In this document: piece after piece, positions 17,122-25,302 of the stretch
How the letters are laid out: every line of letters begins with the position of its first letter
Numbering within the stretch: the stretch's first letter is position 1
Source of the DNA: Mesorhizobium mediterraneum
GTDB taxonomy: Bacteria > Pseudomonadota > Alphaproteobacteria > Rhizobiales > Rhizobiaceae
DNA: 64,000 bases
Assembly (NCBI RefSeq): GCF_002284565.1
Contig: NZ_NPKI01000046.1
Coordinates: 1 to 64,000, forward strand
Direction: 5' to 3'
Notes under the pieces: model-generated
Databases searched by the model: none
The model's input: the letters and a program-made list of their open reading frames with translations, nothing else
Told to the model about the DNA's origin: nothing
Made by a program: the position numbers and the translations under genes

Positions 17122-17622
17122 ATGGAACTTCTCGAACTCGACCTCTCTCGCGAAATTCATCCGGTGGATGTTATCGAGCAGGTGGCCCACAACAACGACT
17201 GGTCCTTCGAACGGGCCGGCGACGACGAGATTTCGATTTCGGTTGCCGGAAGCTGGACCGACTACCACGTCTCATTTTCCTGGATGGAGGATTTCGAGGC
17301 GCTGCATCTGGCCTGCGCTTTCGACATCAAGGTGCCGGAGGCGCGCGCGCTCGAAGTGATGCGGCTGCTTTCGCTGATCAACGAGCAGATGCTGTTCGGC
17401 CATTTCGACCTCTGGGAACAGGAAGGCGCGATCATGTTCCGCCAGTCGCTGCTGCTTGCCGGTGGGGTCGAGCCGTCGAGCCAGCAGGTCGAGGTGCTGT
17501 TGTCGTCGGCGCTGGAAGCCTGCGAATGCTATTTCCAGGCGTTCCAGTTCGTCGTCTGGTCGGGAACCTCGGCCAAGGAGGCGCTGGCCGGCGTCCTGTT
17601 CGAGACCTATGGAAACGCCTGA
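17122..17622 (+). CDS. YbjN-domain protein
   Basis: This 166-residue protein matches the bacterial YbjN / type III secretion-chaperone-like fold seen in conserved alphaproteobacterial proteins. Characteristic stretches are NNDWSFERAGDDEISISVAG, FDIKVPEARALEVMRLLSLI and NEQMLFGHFDLWEQEGAIMF. Its molecular role is not established; the E. coli member affects motility and stress traits. The ATG at 17122 follows GACAGGAAG. It is 18 bases ahead of csaA on the same strand. Confidence 0.85.
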   Translation: MELLELDLSREIHPVDVIEQVAHNNDWSFERAGDDEISISVAGSWTDYHVSFSWMEDFEALHLACAFDIKVPEARALEVMRLLSLINEQMLFGHFDLWEQEGAIMFRQSLLLAGGVEPSSQQVEVLLSSALEACECYFQAFQFVVWSGTSAKEALAGVLFETYGNA

Positions 17623-17640
17623 GCCAGGTCCTGACCATCA

Positions 17641-18000
17641 ATGAGCTCGAGCAGCCAGCGCAAGCCCGAGATCAGCTTCGCCGATTTCGACCGTGTCGAT
17701 ATCCGCGCCGGCACGATTATCGAAGCCGAGCCGTTTCCCGAGGCGCGAAAGCCGGCGATCAAGCTGAAGATCGATTTCGGCGCTGACATCGGTGTGAAGA
17801 AATCGTCGGCGCAGATCACCAAATATTATGCGCCCGAGACGTTGGTCGGCCGGCAGGTCTTCGCGGTGGTCAATTTTGCGCCGCGGCAGATCGGCCCCTT
17901 CATGTCGGAAGTGCTGACGCTTGGCTTTCCCGACGAGGAGGGCGCCGTCGTGCTTGGCGCGATCGAACGCAAGGTGCCGGATGGCGGCCGATTATTTTAG
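17641..18000 (+). CDS. csaA: CsaA-type tRNA-binding protein
   Basis: This 119-residue protein is one OB-fold tRNA-binding domain (EMAP/Trbp111 type). The family pattern FADFDRVDIRAGTIIEAEPF then FPEARKPAIKLKIDFG, and the QIT plus VNFAPRQIGPFMSEVLTLGF segments, are clear. CsaA has been described as a dimeric export-related chaperone and binds tRNA in vitro. It probably forms a short operon with the YbjN gene. A repeat begins directly after its stop codon. Confidence 0.93.
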   Translation: MSSSSQRKPEISFADFDRVDIRAGTIIEAEPFPEARKPAIKLKIDFGADIGVKKSSAQITKYYAPETLVGRQVFAVVNFAPRQIGPFMSEVLTLGFPDEEGAVVLGAIERKVPDGGRLF

Positions 18001-18055
18001 CTTCGTCATCCACGGGCGAAGCGGACGCGCAACCCCGAGAATCCATGCCGTAGCA
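18001..18055. repeat. Type F repeat, forward copy
   Basis: The core is cttcgtcatccacgggcgaa, followed by agcggacgcgcaaccccgag and aatccatgccgt. An inverted copy lies at 18167-18236, so the csaA and glycosyltransferase genes converge on an inverted-repeat pair. Confidence 0.85.
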
Positions 18056-18166
18056 GTGGTCGAAGAGTAGGACGGTCCAGAATCGCGTTGTTCTGGCCGC
18101 TCCTGTGGGGCAAGTGCGGCTCGTCGCCTCAACCCAACAAGTTCTTCACCGAAGGGGTCGCTCGCA

Positions 18167-18236
18167 GGTCACGGCATGGATCCTCGGGTCTGCGCGTCGG
18201 CTTCGCCGCCGCTTCGCCCGTGGATGACGAAAGGTG
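18167..18236. repeat. Type F repeat, inverted copy, read as protein
   Basis: Read on the minus strand it matches the 18001-18055 copy (tcgtcatccacgggcgaagc, then gacgcgcagacccgaggatc). It includes the last 20 codons and the stop codon of the glycosyltransferase gene. Confidence 0.85.
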
Positions 18237-19254
18237 GTGTCAGTTTGCGCGTGGTGCCCAGCGCCTCTTCAACCGTCTCCAGAAACATTTCCGCGCAGGC
18301 TTTCCAGCTATAGCGCATTGCCCGTTCGCGCGCCTCAGCGCGGTCGACGTGGAGCGCGGCGAGCGCTGCCTCACGCAAATCATTCGACACCGCTCCGCCA
18401 ACCCCGTCGCCGACAATGTCGATTGGCCCCGTCACCGGATAGGCTGCGACCGGCGTGCCGCTGGCCAGCGCCTCGATGATGACATTGCCGAATGTGTCGG
18501 TGCGGCTGGGGAAGACGAAGACATCGGCCGAGGCGTAGATCTCGGCCAGTTCGTCATTCGGGCGGTGGCCAAGGAAATGGGCAGCGGGGTATCTGGCCTT
18601 GAGCCTGGCCAACTCCGGCCCCTCGCCGACGATCACCTTGCTGCCGGGCAGGTCGAGATCGAGGAAGGCGGCTAGGTTCTTTTCGATCGCGACGCGGCCG
18701 ACGCAGAGGAAGATCGGTCCCTTGAGCCCCAGATCCTTCCTCTTGTCCGGCCGGAAATGGTCGGTGTCGACGCCGCGCGTCCACGGCCTCAGCTTGGTGA
18801 AGCCGCGCGCCGACAGATCGTCCGCCAGCGACTGGGTGGCGACCAGCGTGCCCTGTCCGGAATTGTGGAAATCGCGAAGCCAGCGGTAGGCCCAGGCCTC
18901 CGGTATAGGCAGCCGCGCGCTAAGATATTCCGGGAAGCGCGTGTGATAGCTCGTCGTGAACGGCCGGCCTGCCTTGCGACAATAGCGCCGCGCCATGATG
19001 CCGAGCGGGCCTTCGGTGACGATATGGATATGATCGGCATTGCGCACTTCGATCAGGCGCGCGACATGGCCCGGCGTCGTCAGCGCCAGCCGGATGTCCG
19101 GATAGGTCGGCAGGGGCAAGGTGCGAAAGATGTTCGGGGTCAGGAAGTCCGTCTCGACGTCGAAGGATTTCAGGGTTTCCGAAAGCCGTTCCAGCGTGTG
19201 GACGACGCCGTTGACTTGCGGGCGCCAGGCGTCGGTGACCATCAGGATGCGCAT
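18169..19254 (-). CDS. GT4-family glycosyltransferase
   Basis: This 361-residue GT-B enzyme has an N-terminal acceptor domain (DAWRPQVNGVVHTLERLSET, with HIVTEGPLGIMARR) and a C-terminal nucleotide-sugar domain (FLCVGRVAIEKNLAAFLDLD). The retaining E-x7-E motif lies in RTDTFGNVIIEALASGTPVA. It is closest in style to glycolipid glycosyltransferases of the SqdX/MgtA type, so a membrane-lipid glycosylation role is likely but unproved. The final 20 residues (from FVIHGRSGGEADAQTRG) are encoded by a repeat element and are probably not part of the ancestral protein. Confidence 0.88.
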   Translation of the reverse strand: MRILMVTDAWRPQVNGVVHTLERLSETLKSFDVETDFLTPNIFRTLPLPTYPDIRLALTTPGHVARLIEVRNADHIHIVTEGPLGIMARRYCRKAGRPFTTSYHTRFPEYLSARLPIPEAWAYRWLRDFHNSGQGTLVATQSLADDLSARGFTKLRPWTRGVDTDHFRPDKRKDLGLKGPIFLCVGRVAIEKNLAAFLDLDLPGSKVIVGEGPELARLKARYPAAHFLGHRPNDELAEIYASADVFVFPSRTDTFGNVIIEALASGTPVAAYPVTGPIDIVGDGVGGAVSNDLREAALAALHVDRAEARERAMRYSWKACAEMFLETVEEALGTTRKLTPPFVIHGRSGGEADAQTRGSMP

Positions 19255-19420
19255 AGCAGCCCTTTGCTTGAAATGTCGTCGGTTTCCTTGATGCGAGGCC
19301 GCAAGGCCGAATCAATCAGGATCGCACGCTTCATGCGCGCTCTTCAGCATGGTTTCATGACGGGCCGATGAAGGCGCAAACCGGCGGTCGTCCGCAGCTG
19401 CCAGAAAAGCAGCGCGTCGT

Positions 19421-19534
19421 CCCGAAAATCGAATTCGATTTTTGCTGCGCTGACCTTCGGTTCGGAAAGCACGGTGCGTAGGTTCAAAGCGTTAGAGCGT
19501 ACTTTGTGCGTCCAACTGGACGCACGTCGCTCTA
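19421..19534. repeat. Type C repeat, copy 2, opposite orientation
   Basis: It matches the reverse complement of 16999-17092: cccgaaaatcgaattcgatt, then ttcggaaagcacggtgcgta, then gagcgtactttgtgcgtcca and the closing hairpin arm gacgcacgtcgctcta. It has about 20 extra bases in the middle and ends two bases from the stop of the kinase gene. Confidence 0.85.
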
Positions 19535-19535
19535 A

Positions 19536-20948
19536 TCAGGCCGGAACCTTGATGACGGCGCGCAAGCCGCCGAGCGGGCTCTTGTCCAGCATGATATCGC
19601 CGCCATGGCTGCGGGCTATGTCGCGTGCGATGGCAAGGCCAAGGCCGGTGCCGCTGGTGTCGAGGTTGCGGGCCTCGTCAAGCCGCACGAAAGGCTTGAA
19701 CACGTCCTCGCGCTTTTCGGGCGGAATGCCCGGACCGTCGTCGTCGATGGTGACGAGCAGCGAGCCGCGGCCATGGTTGGCGTTGATTTCAACCGTCTTG
19801 GCGTAACGGAAGGCGTTGCCGACGATATTGGACAACAGCCGGGCAAAGGCGTGGGGCCGCACATGCACATTTGGATCGCCGGCGAGCGCGGTCGACAGTT
19901 TGCGCTTGCGCAGCGTGGCCTCCTCGCCCAGCTTTTCGAAATACGCTTCAAGATTGAAACGGCCGGCGTCTTCCGTTGCCTCGCCGCGAGCAAAGGCGAG
20001 ATAGCCTTCCAGCATAGACTGCATGTCATCGATGTCCTGGCCGAGCGCCTCGGTGTCGGCCTTGGTCCCGGTCAGCGCAAGCTGCAGCTTGAAGCGAGTG
20101 AGGATGGTTCTCAAATCGTGGCTGACGCCGGTCAGCATAGCGGTGCGCTGTTCGAGCTGGCGTTCGATGCGTTCGCGCATCTGGATGAAGGCAAAGCCGG
20201 CGCGGCGGACCTCCTCGGCGCCGCGCGGACGGAAATCGCGCGGCATCGGCCGGCCCTTGCCGAAACTTTCGGCGGCCTCGGCCAGCGTCAGGATCGGCCG
20301 GATCTGGTTGCGCAGGAAAGGGATGGCGATCATCAGCAGCACCAGCGAGGTGCCGACCATCCAGATCAGGAAAATGTGCGTGTTCGAGGCATAGGCCTGG
20401 CTGCGGCGCACGAAGGCGCGCAGCACCTTGCCCTCGAGCTGGACGCGGACCTCGATGATATTGGAATTGCCGACCGTGTCGATCCAGAACGGCCGGTTGA
20501 TCTGATGGGTGATCTCGGACGAGAGAATTTCGTCGAGGATCGAGAAGAACGGCTTTGGACCGGGCGCTGGCAGCGGATCGGGCGGAAGCAAGTCGATCTT
20601 CAGCTGCATGCGATCCTGCGCGATGCGGATGATATTGGCGTAGTCGGCGTCGTTCGGATAGGTTTCAACCAGGTCGACGATCGCGGCAATGTCGCGGACC
20701 GTGGCCTGCGACAGGCGCTGCGTCACAGTCTGCCAGTGGCGTTCCATGAAGACAAAGGCGAGGACCGATTGCAGCAGGATCATCGGTGCAATGACGATGA
20801 TCAGCGAGCGGGCATAGAGCCGCTTCGGCATGTAAAGCGAAACGAGGCGCCAGAACCGTTTCCAGGCAAGCGGCACCGCCTTCAGCGCCCGCCTGGCGCG
20901 AGCGCTCAAGCCGCTATCTTCCGGCCGTTCCAGTTGCGTGGTCGCCAT
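19536..20948 (-). CDS. EnvZ-like sensor histidine kinase
   Basis: This 470-residue membrane kinase has a helix at about 47-67, a periplasmic sensor region of some 120 residues, a second helix at 193-213 and a HAMP domain. The phospho-acceptor His is residue 277 in GVSHDLRTILTRFKLQL, followed by an N box (LLSNIVGNAFRYAK) and ATP-binding G boxes (DDDGPGIPPEKR, GTGLGLAIARDIARSHGG). It is downstream of the MarR and response-regulator genes and surely pairs with the latter. The signal is unknown. Confidence 0.93.
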   Translation of the reverse strand: MATTQLERPEDSGLSARARRALKAVPLAWKRFWRLVSLYMPKRLYARSLIIVIAPMILLQSVLAFVFMERHWQTVTQRLSQATVRDIAAIVDLVETYPNDADYANIIRIAQDRMQLKIDLLPPDPLPAPGPKPFFSILDEILSSEITHQINRPFWIDTVGNSNIIEVRVQLEGKVLRAFVRRSQAYASNTHIFLIWMVGTSLVLLMIAIPFLRNQIRPILTLAEAAESFGKGRPMPRDFRPRGAEEVRRAGFAFIQMRERIERQLEQRTAMLTGVSHDLRTILTRFKLQLALTGTKADTEALGQDIDDMQSMLEGYLAFARGEATEDAGRFNLEAYFEKLGEEATLRKRKLSTALAGDPNVHVRPHAFARLLSNIVGNAFRYAKTVEINANHGRGSLLVTIDDDGPGIPPEKREDVFKPFVRLDEARNLDTSGTGLGLAIARDIARSHGGDIMLDKSPLGGLRAVIKVPA

Positions 20949-21021
20949 TCGCCCTTTTTGCCCATCTGCAGCTCAACAAGGGACCCGCAAGCGCAGTGCT
21001 GCGCTTGCAATTTTCGACTTT

Positions 21022-21071
21022 ATGCATGTCGTCGTCCCAAAACCGCTTCGCACTTTTCGGCGACATGCATT
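21022..21071. repeat. Type D repeat, copy 1
   Basis: atgcatgtcgtcgtcccaaa, then accgcttcgcacttttcggc and gacatgcat form an imperfect hairpin with arms around ATGCATGTCG and CGACATGCAT. Other copies lie at 24803-24881 and 26602-26699. It sits between the kinase and response-regulator genes. Confidence 0.8.
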
Positions 21072-21079
21072 GCGGCAGT

Positions 21080-21799
21080 CTATTCCACGCTGAGCCGATA
21101 CCCAATACCACGCACGGTCTGCAGCCAGACCGGGTTGGACGGATCGCGTTCGATCTTGCGGCGCAGCCTGTTGATCTGGACGTCGATGGTGCGCTCGCCG
21201 ACTTCGGACTCGTCGCCGACAAGTTCATGGCGCGGTATCGTTTCGCCGGCCCGCGCCGCGAAGATCGCCAGGATCTCCTGCTCGCGGTCCGTCAGCTTCA
21301 GAGCCTCGCCGCCGCGCTTGAGCTCCCGCCTGGCGATCTGGAAGGTGTAAGGGCCGAAGACCAGTTGCTCGACCTTGGGGGTCGTTGCCGGACCGCCGCG
21401 GCGCAGGATGTTGTTGATGCGCAGGATCAATTCGCGGGGATCGAAAGGCTTCGGCAGATAGTCGTCGGCGCCGGCCTCGAGCCCGGTGATCCGGCTGTCG
21501 GTCTCGGAAAGCGCGGTAAGCATCAGGATCGGCACGTTCTTGGTCGCCCGCAGCGCCTTGGCGAGGTCGACGCCGGTTTCGCCCGGCATCATTATATCGA
21601 GCACGAGCAGGTCGAAATCGAGGCCGGCGAGCTTGCGCCGCGCTTCGCCGGAATTTCCGGCAACGGTGACGCGAAAGCCGTTTTCGGTCAGATATTGTTT
21701 GAGAAGATTGCGGATACGGGTATCGTCATCGATCACCAGCAGATGCGGCGCATCATCATCCGGTGCTGCCGGTTGATCAACCCTTTCAATGGTCTCCAT
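21080..21799 (-). CDS. OmpR-family response regulator (PetR-like)
   Basis: This 239-residue protein has a receiver domain (LLVIDDDTRIR; phospho-acceptor Asp68 in LVLDIMMPGETGVD; Lys in LPKPFDPREL) and a C-terminal winged helix (LKLTDREQEILAIFAARAGE to TVRGIGYRL). I chose the ATG at 21799, preceded by CAGGGAAAAG, over an upstream start. The gene overlaps the MarR gene by 14 bases. A MarR-like gene directly before an OmpR-like gene recalls petP-petR of Rhodobacter capsulatus; whether this pair has the same targets is an inference. Confidence 0.92.
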   Translation of the reverse strand: METIERVDQPAAPDDDAPHLLVIDDDTRIRNLLKQYLTENGFRVTVAGNSGEARRKLAGLDFDLLVLDIMMPGETGVDLAKALRATKNVPILMLTALSETDSRITGLEAGADDYLPKPFDPRELILRINNILRRGGPATTPKVEQLVFGPYTFQIARRELKRGGEALKLTDREQEILAIFAARAGETIPRHELVGDESEVGERTIDVQINRLRRKIERDPSNPVWLQTVRGIGYRLSVE

Positions 21800-22319
21800 G
21801 GCTTTTCCCTGACATTTTTGCGGGCACAATGTCGATCTGCGCCCTTAGTTCCGGATTGACCATCGCTTCCAGGAAGCGTTCGATCAAGGCGCGTTCGGTG
21901 GCTCCGAAATCTTCCAATGCAGCATGGATGCGGCGCGACTGTGGCCGTGCCAGCGCCAGCGCCAAGGCGCGGCCCTTGGCCGTCGGATAGAGTTCGCGCT
22001 GGCGGCGGTCGCGCGGGCCCTGCAACTGGACGACATGATCGGTGTCGATCAGTTGCTTGAGCACGCGTGCCAGGCTCTGCTTGGTGATCTTCAGCACGTC
22101 GAGGAGTTCGGCGACCGTCAGGCCCGGCCTGCGATTGACGAAATGCAGAACCCGGTGATGGGCGCGGCCGAAGCCATAATCGGACAGGATCTGGTCCGGA
22201 TCGGAGGTAAAATCGCGATAGGCGAAGAAGAACAATTCGATGATGGCAAAGTCGATGCCGTCCTCGTCGGTGACCGCCGTCCTGATCGGTTTTCCGGCTG
22301 GGTGGCTGCGATCCGTCAT
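21786..22319 (-). CDS. MarR-family regulator (PetP-like)
   Basis: This 177-residue regulator has a MarR winged helix (GFGRAHHRVLHFVNRRPGLT, VAELLDVLKITKQSLARVLK, and the wing GPRDRRQRELYPTAKGRALA). The ATG at 22319 follows CGGAGAAAAG. It overlaps the response-regulator gene by 14 bases, so all three genes form one operon. A 35-bp palindrome lies 18 bases upstream, between this gene and ilvE, and is a good candidate for its own binding site. Confidence 0.9.
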   Translation of the reverse strand: MTDRSHPAGKPIRTAVTDEDGIDFAIIELFFFAYRDFTSDPDQILSDYGFGRAHHRVLHFVNRRPGLTVAELLDVLKITKQSLARVLKQLIDTDHVVQLQGPRDRRQRELYPTAKGRALALALARPQSRRIHAALEDFGATERALIERFLEAMVNPELRAQIDIVPAKMSGKSHGDH

Positions 22320-22336
22320 CTTTTCTCCGTGCGAAA

Positions 22337-22371
22337 GGGAAATTATGTCAGTACTATTGACGTAATTTCCC
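22337..22371. promoter_or_regulatory. Palindromic operator between the MarR gene and ilvE
   Basis: The arms gggaaattatgtca (22337-22350) and tgacgtaatttccc (22358-22371) are inverted repeats with one mismatch in 14 and a seven-base spacer. The AT-rich core in a GC-rich genome and the placement 18 bases from the MarR start suit a MarR-type autoregulatory site. Confidence 0.65.
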
Positions 22372-22567
22372 GGCAATGGTAATTTTTGACAAGCTTTTCG
22401 GCGGATTGCGAACGAAAAGGCAAGGGAAAGCCGTTTTTCCGGAACTTCCTGTGTTTGCCAGACCTTATATATCCGCCTACGCTTCGAGATACCGGCCGCC
22501 CGGTGCGGCTGATAAGAAACGCGCAACGACACAACGATGTGCGGGCGGCCGCCCGCGGGAGGTTACC

Positions 22568-23461
22568 ATGGCATCCGTTCCCTTTGACCAAATGGACGGC
22601 TTTATCTGGATGAACGGCGAGTTCGTCAAATGGGCCGACGCCAAGATCCACGTGTTGACCCATGGCCTGCACTACGCCAGCGCGGTGTTCGAGGGCGAGC
22701 GCGCCTATGGCGGCGAGATTTTCAAACTGACCGACCACAGCGAGCGCCTGCATGAATCGGCACGTCTGCTCGGCTTCAAGATTCCCTATTCGGTTGCCGA
22801 GATCGACGACGCCTGCCGCACGCTGTTGAAGAAGCAGGGCTTTCAGGATGCCTATGTCCGGCCGATCGCCTGGCGCGGCAGCGAACAAATGGGCGTTTCG
22901 GCGCAAAACAGCCGGATCAACTGCGCCATCGCCATCTGGCAGTGGCCGAGCTATTTCGATCCGGCACAGAAGCTGAAGGGCATCCGTCTCGATCTGGCCG
23001 AATGGCGCCGCCCCGATCCGCGCACTGCGCCGTCGAAATCGAAGGCTGCCGGCCTCTACATGATCTGCACCATGTCCAAGCATGCCGCCGAAGCCAAGGG
23101 CTATGCCGACGCCATGATGCTCGACTGGCGCGGCCAGGTTGCGGAAGCGACCGGCGCCAATATCTTCTTCGTCAAGGACGGCAAGATCCACACACCCACC
23201 CCCGACTGCTTCCTCGACGGCATCACCCGCCGTACAGTCATTGGTCTTGCCAAGGATCGCGGCTTTGAGGTGATCGAGCGCACCATTATGCCGGAAGAGC
23301 TCGAAGGCTTCCAGCAGTGCTTCCTCACCGGGACCGCGGCCGAGGTGACGCCCGTTTCAGAGATCGGTCAATACCGATTCGAGGTGGGTGAAATCGCCAA
23401 GACTCTGATGAACGACTATTCTGCGGCCGTTCAACCCAAGCATGCGATCGCCGCAGAATAA
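22568..23461 (+). CDS. ilvE: Branched-chain amino acid aminotransferase
   Basis: This 297-residue fold-type IV PLP enzyme transfers amino groups between Val, Leu or Ile and 2-oxoglutarate. The Schiff-base Lys is residue 159 (PSKSKAAGLYM), the same number as in E. coli IlvE. Other landmarks are HGLHYASAVFEGERAY, ATGANIFFVKDGKIHTP and FLDGITRRTVIGLAKD. The ATG at 22568 has a strong GGGAGG; the longer in-frame reading crosses the operator and is rejected. A clear terminator follows the gene. Confidence 0.95.
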   Translation: MASVPFDQMDGFIWMNGEFVKWADAKIHVLTHGLHYASAVFEGERAYGGEIFKLTDHSERLHESARLLGFKIPYSVAEIDDACRTLLKKQGFQDAYVRPIAWRGSEQMGVSAQNSRINCAIAIWQWPSYFDPAQKLKGIRLDLAEWRRPDPRTAPSKSKAAGLYMICTMSKHAAEAKGYADAMMLDWRGQVAEATGANIFFVKDGKIHTPTPDCFLDGITRRTVIGLAKDRGFEVIERTIMPEELEGFQQCFLTGTAAEVTPVSEIGQYRFEVGEIAKTLMNDYSAAVQPKHAIAAE

Positions 23462-23488
23462 CGAAAGTCACAGCTTTTTTAACAAGTA

Positions 23489-23518
23489 GGGGCAGTTTTC
23501 GGGCTGCCCCTTTTATTT
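23489..23518 (+). terminator. Rho-independent terminator after ilvE
   Basis: Stem ggggcag/ctgcccc with loop ttttcggg, followed by ttttattt. Confidence 0.9.
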
Positions 23519-23606
23519 AAGCACTTCTGCATTTGACTTTCGTCCAATTCGGCGTCTCATGATGGTGTCGGCCCGGGAGGCTGGCAGCTATGGAGGGACT
23601 GGTAAC

Positions 23607-23924
23607 ATGGACATGAACACGCTTCTTCCGATCATTATTCAGGTGATTACGGGTATCATCGGTGGTCAGGCGGTTGGCGCGGCGATCAAGACAGCGGCAA
23701 TGGGTCAGCTTCCCAAAATTCTGGGCGGCGCCGTTGGCGGCGTCGGCGGCGCGGCGATCCTCGGCAGCCTGCTCGGCGGCGGTACGATCGATCCGGCTGC
23801 AGCCGCAGCGGCAACTAGCGGATTGGGCAGCGCGCTGAATCTGCAAAACATCGTCGGCGGTGCTGGTGGTGGCGCCATTCTGACGGCCATCATCGGCGCG
23901 GTCATGAATGCGATGAAGAAGTAA
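23607..23924 (+). CDS. Small glycine-rich membrane protein
   Basis: This 105-residue protein consists almost wholly of small and hydrophobic residues. There are three likely membrane stretches (LLPIIIQVITGIIGGQAVGA, ILGGAVGGVGGAAILGSLLG and GGAGGGAILTAIIGAVMNAM). The ATG at 23607 has GGAGGGA upstream. It stands alone between two terminators, so it is its own transcript. I recognise no function. The Gly-zipper-like pattern (GxxxG, GGAVGG) is typical of membrane-inserting oligomers, which is suggestive only. Confidence 0.75.
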   Translation: MDMNTLLPIIIQVITGIIGGQAVGAAIKTAAMGQLPKILGGAVGGVGGAAILGSLLGGGTIDPAAAAAATSGLGSALNLQNIVGGAGGGAILTAIIGAVMNAMKK

Positions 23925-23949
23925 GCTTGGCGGTTTCGGGCTTTCGCAT

Positions 23950-23976
23950 GGGCGGCTTCGGCCGCCCATTTCTTTT
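23950..23976 (+). terminator. Rho-independent terminator
   Basis: Stem gggcggc/gccgccc with a ttcg tetraloop, then atttctttt; it ends the small glycine-rich gene. Confidence 0.9.
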
Positions 23977-24047
23977 GTGTCCGTGCCAACGGTGGACGCC
24001 GTTTGCATGTGTCTCTACATCAGGGGCGACACAGCGAAAGGACGATC

Positions 24048-24689
24048 ATGGGTCAGCTCAATGCCAGTATCGTGCCGGTCACGGCCTTCCAGCAAAACTG
24101 CACCATCCTCTTCGACATGGACGACAGACAAGGCGTCGTCGTCGATCCGGGCGGCGACATCGACAAGGTGCTGGCGGTGCTAAAGGATAACGCGATCAAC
24201 GCCGGCGCGATCTGGATCACGCATGGTCATATCGACCATGCCGGCGGCGCCATGGAGCTGAAGGAGGCGCTCGGCGTCCAGATCATCGGCCCGCATGAGG
24301 CCGACCGTCCATTGCTTGCCAACCTCGAGAACCAGGCAAAACTCTACGGCATCACCGATCCGGTGCGCAATTGCATGCCCGACCGCTTTCTCAGCGAAGG
24401 CGATACCGTCTCGTTCGGCCAGCACGCGTTCGAGGTCTTTCATTGCCCGGGTCACGCGCCCGGCCATGTCGTCTACTACAATCGCGCTGCGAAGTTCGCC
24501 CATGTTGGCGACGTGCTGTTCCGTGGGTCTGTCGGGCGCACCGACCTGCCGGGCGGCGACCACGCCGCGCTGATCGCGTCGATCAAGGACAAGCTTTTGC
24601 CACTCGGCGACGACGTCGGCTTCATCTGCGGCCATGGTCCCGGCGGTCGCTTCGGTGAGGAGCGCCGGAGCAATCCATTCCTGATTTAA
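24048..24689 (+). CDS. Metallo-beta-lactamase-fold hydrolase, glyoxalase II-like
   Basis: This 213-residue hydrolase has the metal motif THGHIDHAGG (HxHxDH), further ligands in FHCPGHAPGHVVYY and HVGDVLFRGSVGRTDLPGGD, and the last His in FICGHGPGGRFGEER. The compact size and this pattern match the single-domain glyoxalase-II-like group (YcbL type) that cleaves thioesters such as S-lactoylglutathione. The ATG at 24048 (AAAGGA upstream) is chosen over 24003. It is monocistronic, with terminators on both sides. Confidence 0.9.
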   Translation: MGQLNASIVPVTAFQQNCTILFDMDDRQGVVVDPGGDIDKVLAVLKDNAINAGAIWITHGHIDHAGGAMELKEALGVQIIGPHEADRPLLANLENQAKLYGITDPVRNCMPDRFLSEGDTVSFGQHAFEVFHCPGHAPGHVVYYNRAAKFAHVGDVLFRGSVGRTDLPGGDHAALIASIKDKLLPLGDDVGFICGHGPGGRFGEERRSNPFLI

Positions 24690-24755
24690 AGCGCGTCGCA
24701 TCTGAGGCGCCTCATGCGATGCGCGTCAGGCCCTTGTCTTGCGCATGCCGACAAC

Positions 24756-24791
24756 AAAAAAGCGCTGGCCATGCGGACAGCGCTTTTTTAG
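24756..24791. terminator. Bidirectional terminator hairpin
   Basis: aaaaaagcgctg (24756-24767) pairs with cagcgctttttt (24778-24789), giving A and U tracts on both strands. It serves the metallo-hydrolase gene and could also serve the convergent BA14K gene. Confidence 0.85.
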
Positions 24792-24802
24792 GGCTGGGGA
24801 GG

Positions 24803-24881
24803 CCTTAAAGCGCTTTGCGCTTTAAAACCGCTATGCCCCCTGGGGTCAGGCCCGTGCGCATGCTTTTGGGCGACATGTATT
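24803..24881. repeat. Type D repeat, variant copy
   Basis: A small hairpin (ttaaagcgctttgcgcttta) leads into aaaccgctatgccccctggg and then gtcaggcccgtgcgcatgct, ending gggcgacatgtatt. The end matches the copies at 21022 and 26602 and abuts the stop codon of the BA14K gene. Confidence 0.75.
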
Positions 24882-25302
24882 AGTTGGCGGTGCAGAAATG
24901 CTGTTCGCCGTCATAGCCGGTGAACGTGCCGGTCCGGGAGTTGAACGAGCGATAGCGATCCGAACAATATTCATACCAGCCACGGGTCCATGGCTCGGCG
25001 TAACCATCATTATAGGCGACCCGCGGTTCCGCGTAGTAGCGGCGCACCGGGGCTGGCCGTGGATAACGCCCATAATCATCATACCCGGGATCGTAATAGC
25101 TGGGCTGCGGGTTGTTGAGCGCACCAACGATCAGGGCGCCGGCCGCGAGGCCAAGGACGCCTGCCGCGATCGCGTCGCCATTGCCATTGCCACGATGGTG
25201 GTGCCGGTGGCGCCAGTCGCCGGCGCTGGCCGCGGGCAAGGTCGCGAGCGTGGTCGCGACAATCGCGGCGGACAGGATGGTGGTCTTGAAAATTCGGTTC
25301 AT
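24880..25302 (-). CDS. BA14K-family exported protein
   Basis: This 140-residue protein has a signal peptide (cleavage after about LPAASA, residue 27), a His/Arg/Gly-rich stretch (DWRHRHHHRGNGNGD), a short hydrophobic glycine-rich segment (AAGVLGLAAGALIVGAL) and a Tyr/Pro/Arg-rich part. It ends in WYEYCSDRYRSFNSRTGTFT then GYDGEQHFC. The C-terminal pattern is that of the Brucella BA14K immunoreactive, lectin-like family. It is probably cell-envelope associated. Its binding partner is unknown. Confidence 0.9.
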   Translation of the reverse strand: MNRIFKTTILSAAIVATTLATLPAASAGDWRHRHHHRGNGNGDAIAAGVLGLAAGALIVGALNNPQPSYYDPGYDDYGRYPRPAPVRRYYAEPRVAYNDGYAEPWTRGWYEYCSDRYRSFNSRTGTFTGYDGEQHFCTAN

